DNA of 64,000 nt, taken from positions 20,354-84,353 of the forward strand of contig JALQUU010000003.1 of the NCBI GenBank assembly GCA_023260655.1, given 5' to 3'. Positions 37,401 through 47,713 of this stretch are shown here, piece after piece. Each line of letters begins with the position of its first letter. Positions within the stretch are counted from its first letter, which is position 1. The stretch is from Paracoccaceae bacterium. GTDB taxonomy: Bacteria; Pseudomonadota; Alphaproteobacteria; Rhodobacterales; Rhodobacteraceae. The notes beneath the pieces are model-generated. The model did not search any database, was not told the origin of the DNA, and worked only from the letters and a program-made list of their open reading frames with translations. A program made the position numbers and the translations under genes.

Positions 37401-40400
37401 ATGGAAAAGACCTTCGACGCCGCTGCCGCCGAATCACGCATCTCCGCTCTGTGGGAGGAAACCAACGCTTTCGCCGCAGGGGCTAATGCCCGCCCCGGTG
37501 CCGAAAGCTTCTGCGTGATGATCCCGCCGCCGAACGTCACCGGTTCTTTGCACATGGGCCATGCCTTCAACAATACCCTGCAAGACATTCTCGTGCGTTG
37601 GCACCGGATGCAGGGCCATGACACGCTCTGGCAACCGGGGACCGACCACGCGGGTATCGCCACGCAAATGGTCACCGAACGCGAAATGGCCAAGAACGGC
37701 GAACCCTCGCGCCGCGAAATGGGCCGCGATGCCTTCACGCTTCGCGTGTGGGAGCAGAAGAAGAAGTCGCGCGGGACGATCATTGGCCAGTTGAAGCGCC
37801 TCGGTGCCTCCGCCGATTGGTCGCGCGAAGCCTTCACCATGTCGGGTGCTCCCGCAGCGCCTGCTGGCGAGGAAGGCAACTTCCATGACGCCGTGATCAA
37901 GGTCTTCGTCGATCTCTACAACAAGGGCTTCATCTATCGCGGCAAGCGCCTCGTGAATTGGGACCCCCATTTCGAAACCGCCATCTCCGATCTCGAAGTC
38001 GAGAATATCGAGGTCGACGGCCATATGTGGCACTTCAAATATCCGCTCGCGGGCGGAGCCACCTATGAATACGTGGAGAAGGACGCAGAGGGGAACGTCA
38101 CCCTCCGCGAAACCCGCGACTATATCTCCATTGCCACCACCCGCCCCGAAACCATGCTGGGCGATGGTGCCGTCGCCGTGCACCCCTCGGACGAGCGCTA
38201 TGCCGCCATCGTGGGCCAGCTCTGCGAAATCCCCGTGGGCCCGAAAGAGCACCGCCGCCTCATCCCGATCATCACCGATGAATACCCAGACCCCACCTTC
38301 GGCTCTGGCGCGGTGAAGATCACCGGCGCGCATGACTTCAACGACTATGGCGTCGCCAAGCGCGGCGGCATCCCCTGCTACCGCCTGATGGATACCAAAG
38401 GCGCAATGCGCGCCGATGGGCCCACCTACGCCGAAAGCGCGAAAATCGCAGGCGAAGTGGCGCGCGGTGAACGCACGCTCACCGAGGCCGAAACCGACGC
38501 GCAAAACCTCGTGCCGGATCATCTCCGAGGCCTTGACCGCATGGAAGCCCGCACGCGCGTGGTTGCGGAAATCACCGCCGAAGGCCTCGCCGTGATGACC
38601 CGCGCCGATGACGCGCGATTGGGCAAAGCCGCCGTGAAGCCCGACGCGGAAGGCGCGGATGCGCCCGTGGCGCTCGTGGAAGCCAAGAAGATCATGCAGC
38701 CCTTTGGCGATCGCTCGAAGGTCGTGATCGAACCCATGCTCACCGACCAATGGTTCGTCGACACCGCCAAGATCGTCGGCCCTGCCCTCGATGCCGTGAA
38801 AACCGGCAAGGTGAAGATCATCCCCGAGAGCGGCGAGAAAACCTATTACCACTGGCTCGAAAACATCGAGCCGTGGTGCATCTCGCGCCAGCTCTGGTGG
38901 GGTCACCAGATCCCCGTGTGGTATGGCATCGGCACGCATGCCACCAAGTTCAAGGATGACGAGGGCGATGGCGCACTCGATCAGGTGGAAATGTTCCGCC
39001 TCCTCCTCGACGGTGCCTTCGACCAGCGCGATCCGGCCTATCACTGCGCCGCCGATTTCGGCGCGGTCGCGGGCAAATTCGCCGCAGACCTCGCAAACCT
39101 CCCCGCCCCGCTCCACGCAGCCCGCGTCGTGGAAGTCGCGAGCAAGGCCGAGGCAAAAGAGGTCCTGACCCGCTCGCTCGCTTCCTACGAAACCACCCAG
39201 GACCCGACCAAGCTCGTCTACCCGGTCTGGCGCGAAGAAGACGTGCTCGACACGTGGTTCTCCTCGGGCCTCTGGCCCATCGGCACCCTTGGCTGGCCCG
39301 AACAAACCCCGGAACTCGCGAAATATTTCCCGACCTCTGTACTCATCACCGGGGCAGACATCCTCTTCTTCTGGGTCGCCCGGATGATGATGATGCAACT
39401 CGCCGTCGTCGATGAAATCCCCTTCCACACCGTCTACCTGCACGGCCTCGTGCGCGACGCGAAGGGCAAGAAGATGTCGAAGTCCTTGGGCAACGTCATC
39501 GACCCGCTGGAAATCATCGACGAATACGGTGCCGACGCGCTCCGCTTCACCAATGCCGCCATGGCCTCCCTCGGCGGTGTGCTGAAGCTCGACACCCAAC
39601 GCATCGCGGGCTACCGCAACTTCGGTACCAAGCTCTGGAACGCCTCCCGCTTTGCCGAAATGAACGGCGTCTGGGAAGGCCACACCACCCAAGCCAACCC
39701 GCCGAAAGCCACCGCCACGGTGAACCGCTGGATCATCGGCGAAACCGCCCGTGTGCGCGAAGCCGTGGATACCGCGCTTGCCGATTACCGCTATAACGAC
39801 GCCGCCGATGCGCTCTACAAATTCGTCTGGGGCAAGGTTTGCGACTGGTATGTCGAGTTTGCCAAGCCCCTCCTGATGGACGCAGGCGATACCGAGCGCG
39901 CCGAAACCCGCGCCGTGATGGCTTGGGTGCTCGACCAGTGCATGATCCTCCTCCACCCGATGATGCCCTTCATCACCGAAGAGCTCTGGCCCCAAACCGG
40001 CACCCGCCCGAAGATGCTCGTGCATGCCGATTGGCCCAGCTTCTCGGCCGTCGATCTGGCCGATGCAGAGGCCGACCGTGAAATGGGCTGGGTCATCGGC
40101 CTCATCGAAGAGGTCCGCTCCACCCGCGCGCAGATGCACGTACCCGCAGGCCTCCATGTGCCGCTCGCCGTCACGGGCTTCGGTGCCGAGGCAAAAGCCG
40201 CGTGGAGCCGCAACGAAGTGCTGATCAAGCGCCTCGCCCGCGTCGAAAGCCTGACGGAAGTTCAGGAATTCCCGAAAGGCACCGCCACCATCGCCGCCGA
40301 AGGCACCACTTTCGGCTTGCCCCTCGCAGGGATCATCGACGTCGCCGAAGAGAAAACCCGCCTGCAAAAGAGCCTCGAGAAACTTGCCAAGGAAATCGGT

Positions 40401-40547
40401 GGGCTCGAAGGCCGCCTGAAGAACCCGAAATTCGTCGAAAGCGCGCCTGAAGAGGTGGTCGAGGAAACGCGGGAACAGGCGGCACAAAAGGCCGAGGAAG
40501 CCGCCATCCTGAAAGCCGCCCTTCAGCGGCTGGCCGAGATCGGCTAA
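37401..40547 (+). CDS. valS: Valine-tRNA ligase
   Basis: 1048 residues, class I synthetase. HMGHAFN is the HIGH motif (about residue 50), KMSKSLGN the KMSKS motif. The CP1 editing domain lies between ([12 protein letters not shown]), the anticodon domain after, and a C-terminal coiled coil ([20 protein letters not shown]) binds tRNA. Somewhat longer than the E. coli enzyme, because of an insertion of about 100 residues around 330-450 ([14 protein letters not shown] region). Start ATG 37401 (MEKTFDAAA). No T-box seen. Confidence 0.97.
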   Translation: MEKTFDAAAAESRISALWEETNAFAAGANARPGAESFCVMIPPPNVTGSLHMGHAFNNTLQDILVRWHRMQGHDTLWQPGTDHAGIATQMVTEREMAKNGEPSRREMGRDAFTLRVWEQKKKSRGTIIGQLKRLGASADWSREAFTMSGAPAAPAGEEGNFHDAVIKVFVDLYNKGFIYRGKRLVNWDPHFETAISDLEVENIEVDGHMWHFKYPLAGGATYEYVEKDAEGNVTLRETRDYISIATTRPETMLGDGAVAVHPSDERYAAIVGQLCEIPVGPKEHRRLIPIITDEYPDPTFGSGAVKITGAHDFNDYGVAKRGGIPCYRLMDTKGAMRADGPTYAESAKIAGEVARGERTLTEAETDAQNLVPDHLRGLDRMEARTRVVAEITAEGLAVMTRADDARLGKAAVKPDAEGADAPVALVEAKKIMQPFGDRSKVVIEPMLTDQWFVDTAKIVGPALDAVKTGKVKIIPESGEKTYYHWLENIEPWCISRQLWWGHQIPVWYGIGTHATKFKDDEGDGALDQVEMFRLLLDGAFDQRDPAYHCAADFGAVAGKFAADLANLPAPLHAARVVEVASKAEAKEVLTRSLASYETTQDPTKLVYPVWREEDVLDTWFSSGLWPIGTLGWPEQTPELAKYFPTSVLITGADILFFWVARMMMMQLAVVDEIPFHTVYLHGLVRDAKGKKMSKSLGNVIDPLEIIDEYGADALRFTNAAMASLGGVLKLDTQRIAGYRNFGTKLWNASRFAEMNGVWEGHTTQANPPKATATVNRWIIGETARVREAVDTALADYRYNDAADALYKFVWGKVCDWYVEFAKPLLMDAGDTERAETRAVMAWVLDQCMILLHPMMPFITEELWPQTGTRPKMLVHADWPSFSAVDLADAEADREMGWVIGLIEEVRSTRAQMHVPAGLHVPLAVTGFGAEAKAAWSRNEVLIKRLARVESLTEVQEFPKGTATIAAEGTTFGLPLAGIIDVAEEKTRLQKSLEKLAKEIGGLEGRLKNPKFVESAPEEVVEETREQAAQKAEEAAILKAALQRLAEIG

Positions 40548-40565
40548 GTCAGATCGGGTAAGAAA

Positions 40566-40636
40566 CAGGGGGGCTGTCTGCCCCCCTCGCCCGTTCCGGG
40601 CTCACCCCCCGAGGATATTTTCAAAAGCGAAATGAA
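40566..40636 (+). repeat. GGGATATTT-type intergenic repeat with hairpin, copy 5
   Basis: AGGGGGGC-TGTCT-GCCCCCCT forms a hairpin 18 bp past valS. At 40605-40636 follows CCCCCCGAGGATATTT with tail TCAAAAGCGAAATGAA. Same layout as copy 2 (hairpin, spacer, core). Confidence 0.7.
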
Positions 40637-40639
40637 TTA

Positions 40640-41200
40640 TCAGAGCAGATAATCGCCCCGTTCGAGGGCTCCCGCGAGGGGTTTTGCAAAGCCCACGCGC
40701 GATTTGACGAGCGGTTTTGGCGGGTTCGCTCTGGAGCGGATCTCGCCTGCGCGCATGTTCAAAAAGCCGTTTGGAGACCAGCTCATCAACTCGCAGAAGA
40801 GCCGCGTGATCCGGTCTTGCTCTTTGCGGTTCCGGAATCCGCGCGACATTTTAAGGCGGTGCTTGGTGCGATCCTGATCCATCCAAGGCACTTCGAAAGC
40901 AATGCCTTCGATCACGAAGTCTAGCCCCGGCACCGAGGCATCGAGTTCCTCAAGAAATGGCCCGTCCAAGACTGTCGAGCCATCGGGCCTCGAAAAGGCG
41001 ATCCGCCTGCCGTGATGGACCATGATGAACTAGGTATCGCCTCTGTGCTGGCCCGGTGCAAAGACGATCCGGATTTCCGGGTCATCGGTGCGGATCATCC
41101 GGCCTGTCATCGGGGCAGATGGCCACTCATCCTCGGCCCAGAACGTAAGCCCGCAAGATGTCTGGAAGCGATGCGCCTCGGTGATCGGCACCCACCCCAT
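40640..41200 (-). pseudogene. Hypothetical protein with in-frame amber codon
   Basis: 186 codons plus stop from the ATG at 41200, with TAG at codon 57 (41030-41032) in the same frame as both halves. The first part ends GQHRGDT and the second resumes FIMVHHGRRIAFSRPDG, which read as one protein (a Trp or Gln codon could have become TAG). The ATG is two bases after the crotonase stop, so the gene would be coupled to it. No recognised domain. The second half could be made only from an internal ATG at 41023. Confidence 0.6.
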
Positions 41201-41202
41201 GT

Positions 41203-42009
41203 TCAGCGTAGCTTGAAGGCCGGAGCGCGGTTTTGCAGGTTCGCCGCGATCTGTTCGAGTTGATCGGGCTTGCCGATGAGATCCGTCTGCTCGCGGCTTT
41301 CGGCATAAAGCACATCTGCCTGCGACGCCCCGCTTTCGGCCAGTTGCAAAAGCCGCTTCGCCGCGCGCATCGCCGTGGGGGATTTCGAAGCAATCGTCGT
41401 GGCGAGCGCTGTTGCAGCCTCCAGAGGCGTGTCGGAAAGTTCGGTCACCATCCCCCAGTCCAGCGCTTGGGGCGCAAGGATCGGTTCGGCGGTGAAGGTC
41501 ATGCGGCGGATCACATCCGAGCGCGCGAGTTTCGGGAGAAGCACCATCCCGCCCATATCCGGCACGAGGCCCCATTTCATTTCCATGATGGCGAGTTTGG
41601 TTTCGGGATGGGCAATGCGGATATCGGCCCCCAGCGCCAGTTGGAAGCCAGCCCCAAACGCTACGCCATGCACAGCCGCGATCACCGGCACCGGCACGCG
41701 CTGCCAGACCATCGCAACTTCCTGCATCAGGTTCGCATCGTCATGGGTGCGTGGCATCACCCGATCTTCCGGATCGGTCGCGGCGAACTTGGCGAATGAC
41801 GCCACATCGAGCCCCGCGCAGAACCCGCGCCCCTCGCCCGAGATCACCACGGCGCGCAGATCGGTGAGCCCCATCAGGTGCCGCCCCGCTGCCACCACGG
41901 ATTCCGCCATATCGGGATCGACCGCGTTCATCTTGTCGGCGCGCGTCAGGCGTACTTGTGCAATATGGTTTTCAATCGTGATCGTCACGCGTTCCGGGTT
42001 GATCGTCAT
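41203..42009 (-). CDS. Enoyl-CoA hydratase/isomerase family protein
   Basis: 268 residues, crotonase fold. HGVAFGAGFQLALGADIRIA is the oxyanion-hole region, and SGEGRGFCAGLDVASF the first oxyanion/CoA loop. The catalytic Glu pair of true enoyl-CoA hydratases is not both obvious (KLAIMEMKWGLVPDMGG has one Glu), so isomerase or hydrolase activity is possible. Its 3' end is 2 bp from a small hypothetical gene. Confidence 0.85.
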   Translation of the reverse strand: MTINPERVTITIENHIAQVRLTRADKMNAVDPDMAESVVAAGRHLMGLTDLRAVVISGEGRGFCAGLDVASFAKFAATDPEDRVMPRTHDDANLMQEVAMVWQRVPVPVIAAVHGVAFGAGFQLALGADIRIAHPETKLAIMEMKWGLVPDMGGMVLLPKLARSDVIRRMTFTAEPILAPQALDWGMVTELSDTPLEAATALATTIASKSPTAMRAAKRLLQLAESGASQADVLYAESREQTDLIGKPDQLEQIAANLQNRAPAFKLR

Positions 42010-42071
42010 CGGGGCCTCCTCCGCTTTGCCCCGAGAGTGGCAAAGCGGAGGCGCCTCGGGAAGAGGGAACG

Positions 42072-42242
42072 CTACGGCACCACCTGATCGATGGCCCGCA
42101 TCATGCCCAAAGACTTGTCATAGACAAGCGTAAGCACGCGCTTCACCGGCGGCGCTTTCACCACCACCGGCACCGATCGCAGCGCCCCTGCCGCCAAGCT
42201 CGTCGCAAGAAACATCCGCCGTGTGAGTTTGGTCTCTGCCAT
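42072..42242 (-). CDS. 56-residue protein with twin-arginine-like leader
   Basis: Begins MAETKLTRRMFLATSLAAGA, a TRRMFL twin-arginine-like motif and hydrophobic stretch, then APPVKRVLTLVYDKSLGMMR and IDQVVP at the C-terminus. GGGGAG lies upstream of the ATG. I recognise it as a small Rhodobacteraceae protein of the Tat-signal hypothetical type. If exported by Tat, only about 30 residues would remain. Function unknown. Confidence 0.6.
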   Translation of the reverse strand: MAETKLTRRMFLATSLAAGALRSVPVVVKAPPVKRVLTLVYDKSLGMMRAIDQVVP

Positions 42243-42323
42243 GGCAAATCTCCCCTAACAGGGGCTCAGCTTCGCATATCGCGCCCTCTTGCCGGATGGG
42301 AAAGGATCGGCTTATCTCCCCGC

Positions 42324-43430
42324 ATGACAAAGCCTCGCTACACCCCGCTCGTGAACACCCTTCCCGCGACTGTGCCCTTCGTCGGCCCCGAGGCGCAGGA
42401 GCGCCGCATGGGCCGCGCCTTTGCCGCCCGCATCGGTGCGAATGAAAGCGTGTTCGGCCCCTCGCCGCGCGCGATTGCCGCGATGGAAGCGGCAGCGCGC
42501 GAGATCTGGATGTATGGCGATCCCGAAAGCCACGATCTGCGCACGGGCCTTGCCGCCCATCACGGCGTGGGGATGGAGAATATCGTCGTCGGCGAAGGCA
42601 TCGACGGGCTTCTGGGATATCTCGTGCGGCTTCTCGTGGCGGAAGGCGATGCGGTGGTCACCTCGGACGGCGCCTATCCCACCTTCAACTACCACGTCGC
42701 AGGCTTCGGCGGCACGCTCCACAAGGTGCCTTACAAAGGCGATCACGAAGACCCGATGGCGCTTTTTGCCAAGGCGCGGGAAGTGGATGCGAAACTCGTC
42801 TACCTCGCCAACCCCGACAACCCCATGGGCAGCAGCTACTCTGGGGCCGAGATCGTCAAAGCTATGGACGCGCTGCCCGAAGGCACGCTTCTGGTGCTCG
42901 ACGAGGCCTATATCGAACTGGCCCCCGAAGGCACGACGGCGCCCATCGAGATCGAGGATCCCCGCGTAATCCGCATGCGCACCTTCTCCAAAGGTCACGG
43001 CATGGCCGGCGCGCGTGTGGGCTATGCGCTCGGGGCGGCCGATTTGATCCGTTCCTTCGAGAAAGTCCGCAACCATTTCGGCATGAACCGCGCTGCACAG
43101 ATCGGGGCGCTGGCCTCGCTTGGGGATCCCGACTGGATCGCGCATGTCCGCAGCGAAGTCGAGAAGGCCCGCGCCCGTATCGGCGCGATTGCCGCCGAAA
43201 ACGGCCTCACCGCCCTGCCCTCGGCCACCAATTTCGTCGCGGTCGATTGCGGCGCGGATGGCGCTTTTGCCAAGAAGGTGCTCGACGGGCTAATCTCCAG
43301 TGGCGTCTTCGTGCGTATGCCTTTCGTCGCCCCGCAAAACCGCTGCATCCGCGTGAGTTGCGGCACGCCTGCCGATCTCGACGCTTTCGCCGCCGCCCTG
43401 CCCCTCGCCCTGAGTGACGCCCACGCCTAG
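42324..43430 (+). CDS. HisC-like PLP-dependent aminotransferase
   Basis: 368 residues, class I/II aminotransferase like histidinol-phosphate aminotransferase. TFSKGHGMAGARVGY holds the PLP Lys. ANPDNPMGSSYSGAEI is the cofactor loop and RVSCGTPADLDAF contains the conserved Arg near the end. The stop TAG (43428-43430) is the first triplet of a 104-bp repeat element. Whether it acts in histidine synthesis or on another substrate is unsettled; no his genes are near. Confidence 0.85.
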   Translation: MTKPRYTPLVNTLPATVPFVGPEAQERRMGRAFAARIGANESVFGPSPRAIAAMEAAAREIWMYGDPESHDLRTGLAAHHGVGMENIVVGEGIDGLLGYLVRLLVAEGDAVVTSDGAYPTFNYHVAGFGGTLHKVPYKGDHEDPMALFAKAREVDAKLVYLANPDNPMGSSYSGAEIVKAMDALPEGTLLVLDEAYIELAPEGTTAPIEIEDPRVIRMRTFSKGHGMAGARVGYALGAADLIRSFEKVRNHFGMNRAAQIGALASLGDPDWIAHVRSEVEKARARIGAIAAENGLTALPSATNFVAVDCGADGAFAKKVLDGLISSGVFVRMPFVAPQNRCIRVSCGTPADLDAFAAALPLALSDAHA

Positions 43431-43531
43431 AGCATTTCGAGAAAAAGTTGTAGACTTTTTCGGTTAAGAAATGCGTCAAATCATAAGCTTAAAGCGTTTC
43501 TGCCGTTCCAACATCAAAGCGAAACGCTTTA
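43428..43531. repeat. 104-bp RIME-like palindromic element, copy 2
   Basis: Same architecture and length as 32074-32177; the first 70 positions differ at about six. The inner part of the right hairpin is degenerate here. The left TAG is the stop of the aminotransferase and the right TTA (43529-43531) is the TAA stop of the DUF2937 gene on the minus strand. Confidence 0.8.
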
Positions 43532-44026
43532 AGCCGCTTGCGGTGTCTTGCGGCGGAAGAACCCACCCAGAAGGACTAGCAAGAGCCGCGCGGCCAGCCA
43601 GCCCAGCACAAGGCCCACGCCTGCGAAGACCGCGCCCGCGAAGCTCAATGGCAACGCGGGCACGAAATCGCCCGCCGTGCCGCGCAAAAGCTCCGGATCG
43701 CCCATCCGGCGCGCATGGTAAACGCGCATGAACGGCCCCGCCTCGCGCATGGCCGCGTAATCCGCACTGAGCGTTGCATGGCGCAGGAACACCCGCTCCA
43801 TATCCGCCTTCCGCGCCTCCACGAAGGCCGTGCCCTGCATCTGCTCCAAGGCCTGGAACCGCGTGAGGCCCAGCTTCTGGGCCGAGGCATCGAAATCGGC
43901 AACAACTTCATCGAGCGCCTGCACCGCGCCCCCGATCCGCTGCAAATACTGCTGCGAGAACTCCGGAAACTGCGCGAAAGCCCCTGCACCGAACAGCGAA
44001 ATCACAAGCACAAGAATGCGTTTCAT
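43529..44026 (-). CDS. DUF2937 family membrane protein
   Basis: 165 residues. An N-terminal signal-like segment (RILVLVISLFGAGAFAQ), a helical region (FPEFSQQYLQRIGGAVQALD typical of DUF2937), then a C-terminal membrane segment (SFAGAVFAGVGLVLGWLAA) and a basic tail. Function unknown. The stop codon is supplied by the adjacent repeat. Upstream is an AT-rich gap. Confidence 0.8.
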   Translation of the reverse strand: MKRILVLVISLFGAGAFAQFPEFSQQYLQRIGGAVQALDEVVADFDASAQKLGLTRFQALEQMQGTAFVEARKADMERVFLRHATLSADYAAMREAGPFMRVYHARRMGDPELLRGTAGDFVPALPLSFAGAVFAGVGLVLGWLAARLLLVLLGGFFRRKTPQAA

Positions 44027-44468
44027 CGCTCCCCCCCATCAAGCCGCCCATCGCAACTCTAAAACTCTCACTTTAATAACCCACAAATGATCAGCGATGA
44101 AAACTTTTTATCGTTTTCAACCCGAAATAGAGAACGCCCTCAATTAAAAACAGAGGTACTTCTGGCGGAACCCCTGTAATGCTACTGCAAATTGACATTT
44201 CAGAGTTGAAACTCAAAAAATCCAACCATCAAAACCGATTATATTTGTACGGATATTTTAATATTTTGTAGGATCTAAATTTATATCTAAAGTATCGCTT
44301 TATTGATTTTATCAGACGAATTTATTGCGCCATTCGCCATTTATTCTTACTTTTAGATATAAGAGTTTAATTGGCACCTAAATTGCCAACAATAAGCTCG
44401 AAAAGTTGTCAAAGTTCTCTGGAGCTTAGCCTCGCACCCACTGGGCGCGAGATAAGAAAGTGTTTGCC
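44027..44468. other. AT-rich 442-bp non-coding segment
   Basis: Markedly poorer in G+C than its surroundings, especially 44200-44400. No gene found. TTGACA at 44192-44197 lacks a clear -10 partner. Near the 3' end CTCGC-A-CCC-ACT-GGG-C-GCGAG (44431-44451) forms a hairpin just before the glycosidase start. It probably contains the promoter and leader of that gene; base composition suggests foreign origin. Confidence 0.6.
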
Positions 44469-46267
44469 ATGTCGATTGTATTCCCGACTGAACTGAACGT
44501 TGGCGCTCCGATAACCGACCGCCTCATCGGAACGAACCTTCTTTTCAACCGCAACGACATTGGGCCAGATGGAACCTTCTATGAAGTCGCGGAAGCGCTG
44601 CAATTCGGCTCCCTGCGCTACCCCGGCGGAGCGATTTCCGAGTCCCTTTTCGACATTCGCAACCCGGACTCAACCATCGCTTACGATCCGGTCAACGGCA
44701 ACGAAATCACCGTCGAACCTATCTCCGACGTTCTGGAATACGCCGCGGAAAATAACATCTCCGCCACAATCGTCATTCCCACACGAACCTACCTCACCGA
44801 GGAAACCGATGCGCTCGGGCATCGGTTCGCAGCCGTCGACGAGGAGGGCTTGAGGGACTTTGTAACCAAACTGGTCAGTGGCGAGTTTGGAGCCGCGAAA
44901 ATCGAAGGCTTGGAGATCGACAACGAATACTGGGGCATCGGCGACTTTCCCCAAGGCTCCATGACCTCGCTCGAATACGCCCGTATCGCCTCCGATATGG
45001 TCCGCATCATCGACGACACCCTTGCAACCGTCGAGGGCGGCGAGGGTGTGTGCGTTCTGGTTCAGATGGGCACCAATTACGGCGAAGCCAACCTCCGCCC
45101 CGAATACGCCGATGTCGAACTGGGCCGTCCCCTACTCGATGCCGTACTCCAAGACTACGGCCTGACCGAAATCCCCGGCCTGATCTACAGCTCCGGCGAT
45201 CTCAACTGGGCCAAGATCGCCAATGAAATCATCATCCAAACCCTTCAGGACGACGGCACCCTCCAAGGTGTCGACGGCGTCGTCGCACATATCTATTCGC
45301 GCTACCCCGTCGTCGAGGGAAGCCGTGACGAGGCCATCGACAATATCGAGGAAACCTGGGGGCTCCTTGATCAGAATTTCGAAACGTGGATCACGGAATG
45401 GAGCCAGAAATCCAACACAAGTGCCTTTGAGCGTCTCACAGACTACGGCCTGAACACGGCCCATGAACTCATCGATATGGTCGGCATCTTTGTCGAGCGG
45501 GGCGTCACCGCCTCGTATTACTGGACAGCGCAACACAACACCCGAACCACGCTTGCCCGGCTTACGGAACCGGGGGACGAACCCGAAGTCGACATAACCG
45601 CCGTGGGCCACGCCTTTGCCATGCTACGGCAAAACCTGATCGGCCTACATGTCGTAGACCTCGCCCCCCGCGACACGCATAGCAACTCCTTTGATACAGA
45701 CGGCATCGACAGCCACGCCTACGCCGGACAGGAAAAGGTGGTCTTCTATTTCGCCAACGAAGCCGAAACCACCCAAACCGTCGATGTAGACCTTGGCCAG
45801 CTTGTCACGAGCTTTGGTTCGGCCGAAATCACCCGCCTTGGCGTCGAAGACGGCCAAGACCCCGGCAACAGCGCCTCTACCCCCGTGCTCACTGACATCC
45901 CCGAGACTGAGGCCGTCAACGGCACCCGTCTCACCACTACGCTCAACACCAAGGAACTCCTGCAAGTGGTGCTCTATGCACCCGAGTATGATGCCGCCTT
46001 TACGGAGAAACTCGATGCGGCCGAGGCCCTTGAACTGGCGGAAGGCGACCCCCATCCCGATGTCGATCCCGATCCTGATGTTGACCCGGACCCCGATCCA
46101 GACCCCGATCCTGATCCCATCGACGACCTACCCCGCGTCGATCCCCCGAAGACCCTCAAGAGCCCGAGCCGGAAGACGATGGCGGCAGCGACGGTGGTTT
46201 TAGCGGCCTCGCCGAGATGCTCCCCGCCCTACTCCTGCCATTGATCTTCCTCCTCGCGGGCCTCTAA
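44469..46267 (+). CDS. Clan GH-A glycosidase-like protein, C-terminal frameshift
   Basis: A (beta/alpha)8-type protein. LEIDNEYWG has the Asn-Glu pair typical of the acid/base residue in clan GH-A, and WITEWSQ the nucleophile-type Glu. The N-terminus (IGTNLLFNRND, LRYPGGAISE) resembles the arabinofuranosidase/GH39-type barrel start. A Asp-Pro repeat linker follows at 46057-46120. The open frame ends at 46244 with an odd basic tail. A +1 base in the C5 tract (46143-46147) gives an acidic tail, GGSDGGFSG and a hydrophobic helix LPALLLPLIFLLAGL ending at 46267. No signal peptide is seen. Confidence 0.65.
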
Positions 46268-46275
46268 AGCGCAAA

Positions 46276-46304
46276 AGAAAAAGCCCCGGATCACTCCGGG
46301 GCTT
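46276..46304 (-). terminator. Terminator between glycosidase and proS
   Basis: AAGCCCCGGA (46281-46290) pairs with TCCGGGGCTT (46295-46304) over a 4-base loop. The preceding A-rich stretch (AAAAGAAAA) is a T-tract when read from proS on the minus strand. It may serve both convergent genes. Confidence 0.8.
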
Positions 46305-46330
46305 CCCATATCTCACCAGCACAAAGCCGA

Positions 46331-47671
46331 TTACGGATGCGCCGCGTAGATCTCTTCGATCCGCGCCACCGCCGCTTCGGGGCTTATCTCTTCGCTCTCA
46401 CCCGTGCGGCGCGAGGTCAGTTCCACCACGCCATTGGCAAGGCCGCGCGGGCCCACGGTGATCCGCCATGGCAGACCGATCAGGTCCATCGTCGCGAATT
46501 TCGCCCCGGCGCGCTCTTCGCGGTCATCATAGAGGCACTCCAAACCCTTGGCCGCCAGCGCCTTGTAAAGCCCCTCGCAAGCCGCATCCGCCGCCGCATT
46601 GCCCTGCTTCAGGTTCACGATCCCCACCTTGAACGGCGTCACGCCCTCCGGCCAGATGATGCCCTTGTCGTCGTGGCTCGCTTCGATGATCGCACCCAGA
46701 AGGCGCGACACGCCGATCCCGTGCGAGCCCATCTCCACCGGAACCTTACCGCCATCCTTGGTGACAACACTTGCCCCCATGGCTTCGGAATACTTGGTGC
46801 CGAAGTAGAAGATCTGCCCCACTTCGATGCCGCGCCCCACCTTGCGGTTGGCTTCCGGCACACCGTTGAACACGCCCTCGTCATGGGTCTCGTCGGTGCG
46901 GGCATAAAGAGTGGTGAACTCTTCGCAAACCTTCGCCACCTCATCCCAGTTGTCATAGTCGATCTCGCGGTCGCCGAGCTTCAGCGCAGTCACGCGGTCA
47001 TCGTAGAACACTTCGGATTCACCCGTGGAGGCCAGCACGAGGAACTCGTGGGTGTTGTCGCCACCAATCGGGCCAGACGCCGCGCGCATCGGGATCGCCG
47101 TCAGGCCCATGCGCTCATAGGTGCGCAGGTAGCTCACCATGTGACGGTTATAGGCGTGCAGCGCCGAGGCCTTGTCGATGTCGAAGTTATAGCCGTCCTT
47201 CATCAGGAACTCGCGGCCGCGCATCACGCCAAAGCGCGGGCGAACCTCGTCGCGGAACTTCCACTGGATGTGGTAAAGCGTCAGCGGCAGGTCTTTGTAG
47301 CTGTTCACATGCGAGCGAAACACATCCGTGATCATCTCTTCGTTGGTCGGGCCGAACAGCATGTCACGCTCGTGGCGGTCCTTGATCCGCAGCATTTCCG
47401 CGCCGTAGTCGTCATAGCGCCCGCTCTCGCGCCAGAGGTCGGCGGGTTGCAGCGTCGGCATCAGCATCGGGATATGGCCCGCACGCACCTGCTCTTCGTG
47501 CACGATCTGCTCGATGCGTTTCAGCAGGCGGTAGCCCATCGGCAGCCAAGAATAGATCCCTGCGGCCTGTTGCTTGATCATCCCCGCGCGGAGCATCAAA
47601 CGATGCGAGACGATTTGCGCCTCGGAGGGGTTCTCTTTCAGAACGGGCAGGAAGTAGCGGGAGAGACGCAT
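46331..47671 (-). CDS. proS: Proline-tRNA ligase
   Basis: 446 residues, the alphaproteobacterial short ProRS without the INS editing domain of the E. coli enzyme (about 570). Motif 2 region [20 protein letters not shown] and motif 3 region [14 protein letters not shown] are intact, and the C-terminal anticodon domain follows. ATG at 47671 chosen ([11 protein letters not shown]); a GTG three codons upstream is possible. A strong terminator follows. Confidence 0.96.
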   Translation of the reverse strand: MRLSRYFLPVLKENPSEAQIVSHRLMLRAGMIKQQAAGIYSWLPMGYRLLKRIEQIVHEEQVRAGHIPMLMPTLQPADLWRESGRYDDYGAEMLRIKDRHERDMLFGPTNEEMITDVFRSHVNSYKDLPLTLYHIQWKFRDEVRPRFGVMRGREFLMKDGYNFDIDKASALHAYNRHMVSYLRTYERMGLTAIPMRAASGPIGGDNTHEFLVLASTGESEVFYDDRVTALKLGDREIDYDNWDEVAKVCEEFTTLYARTDETHDEGVFNGVPEANRKVGRGIEVGQIFYFGTKYSEAMGASVVTKDGGKVPVEMGSHGIGVSRLLGAIIEASHDDKGIIWPEGVTPFKVGIVNLKQGNAAADAACEGLYKALAAKGLECLYDDREERAGAKFATMDLIGLPWRITVGPRGLANGVVELTSRRTGESEEISPEAAVARIEEIYAAHP

Positions 47672-47713
47672 CGGAAGCACCTTCGATCAAGCGTGAAGTC
47701 ACGCGACGAAGTA

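Noticed and set aside
37434..40487. 1000-codon open frame opposite valS
   Set aside because: Same mirror effect of high GC third positions; no start signal or motif.
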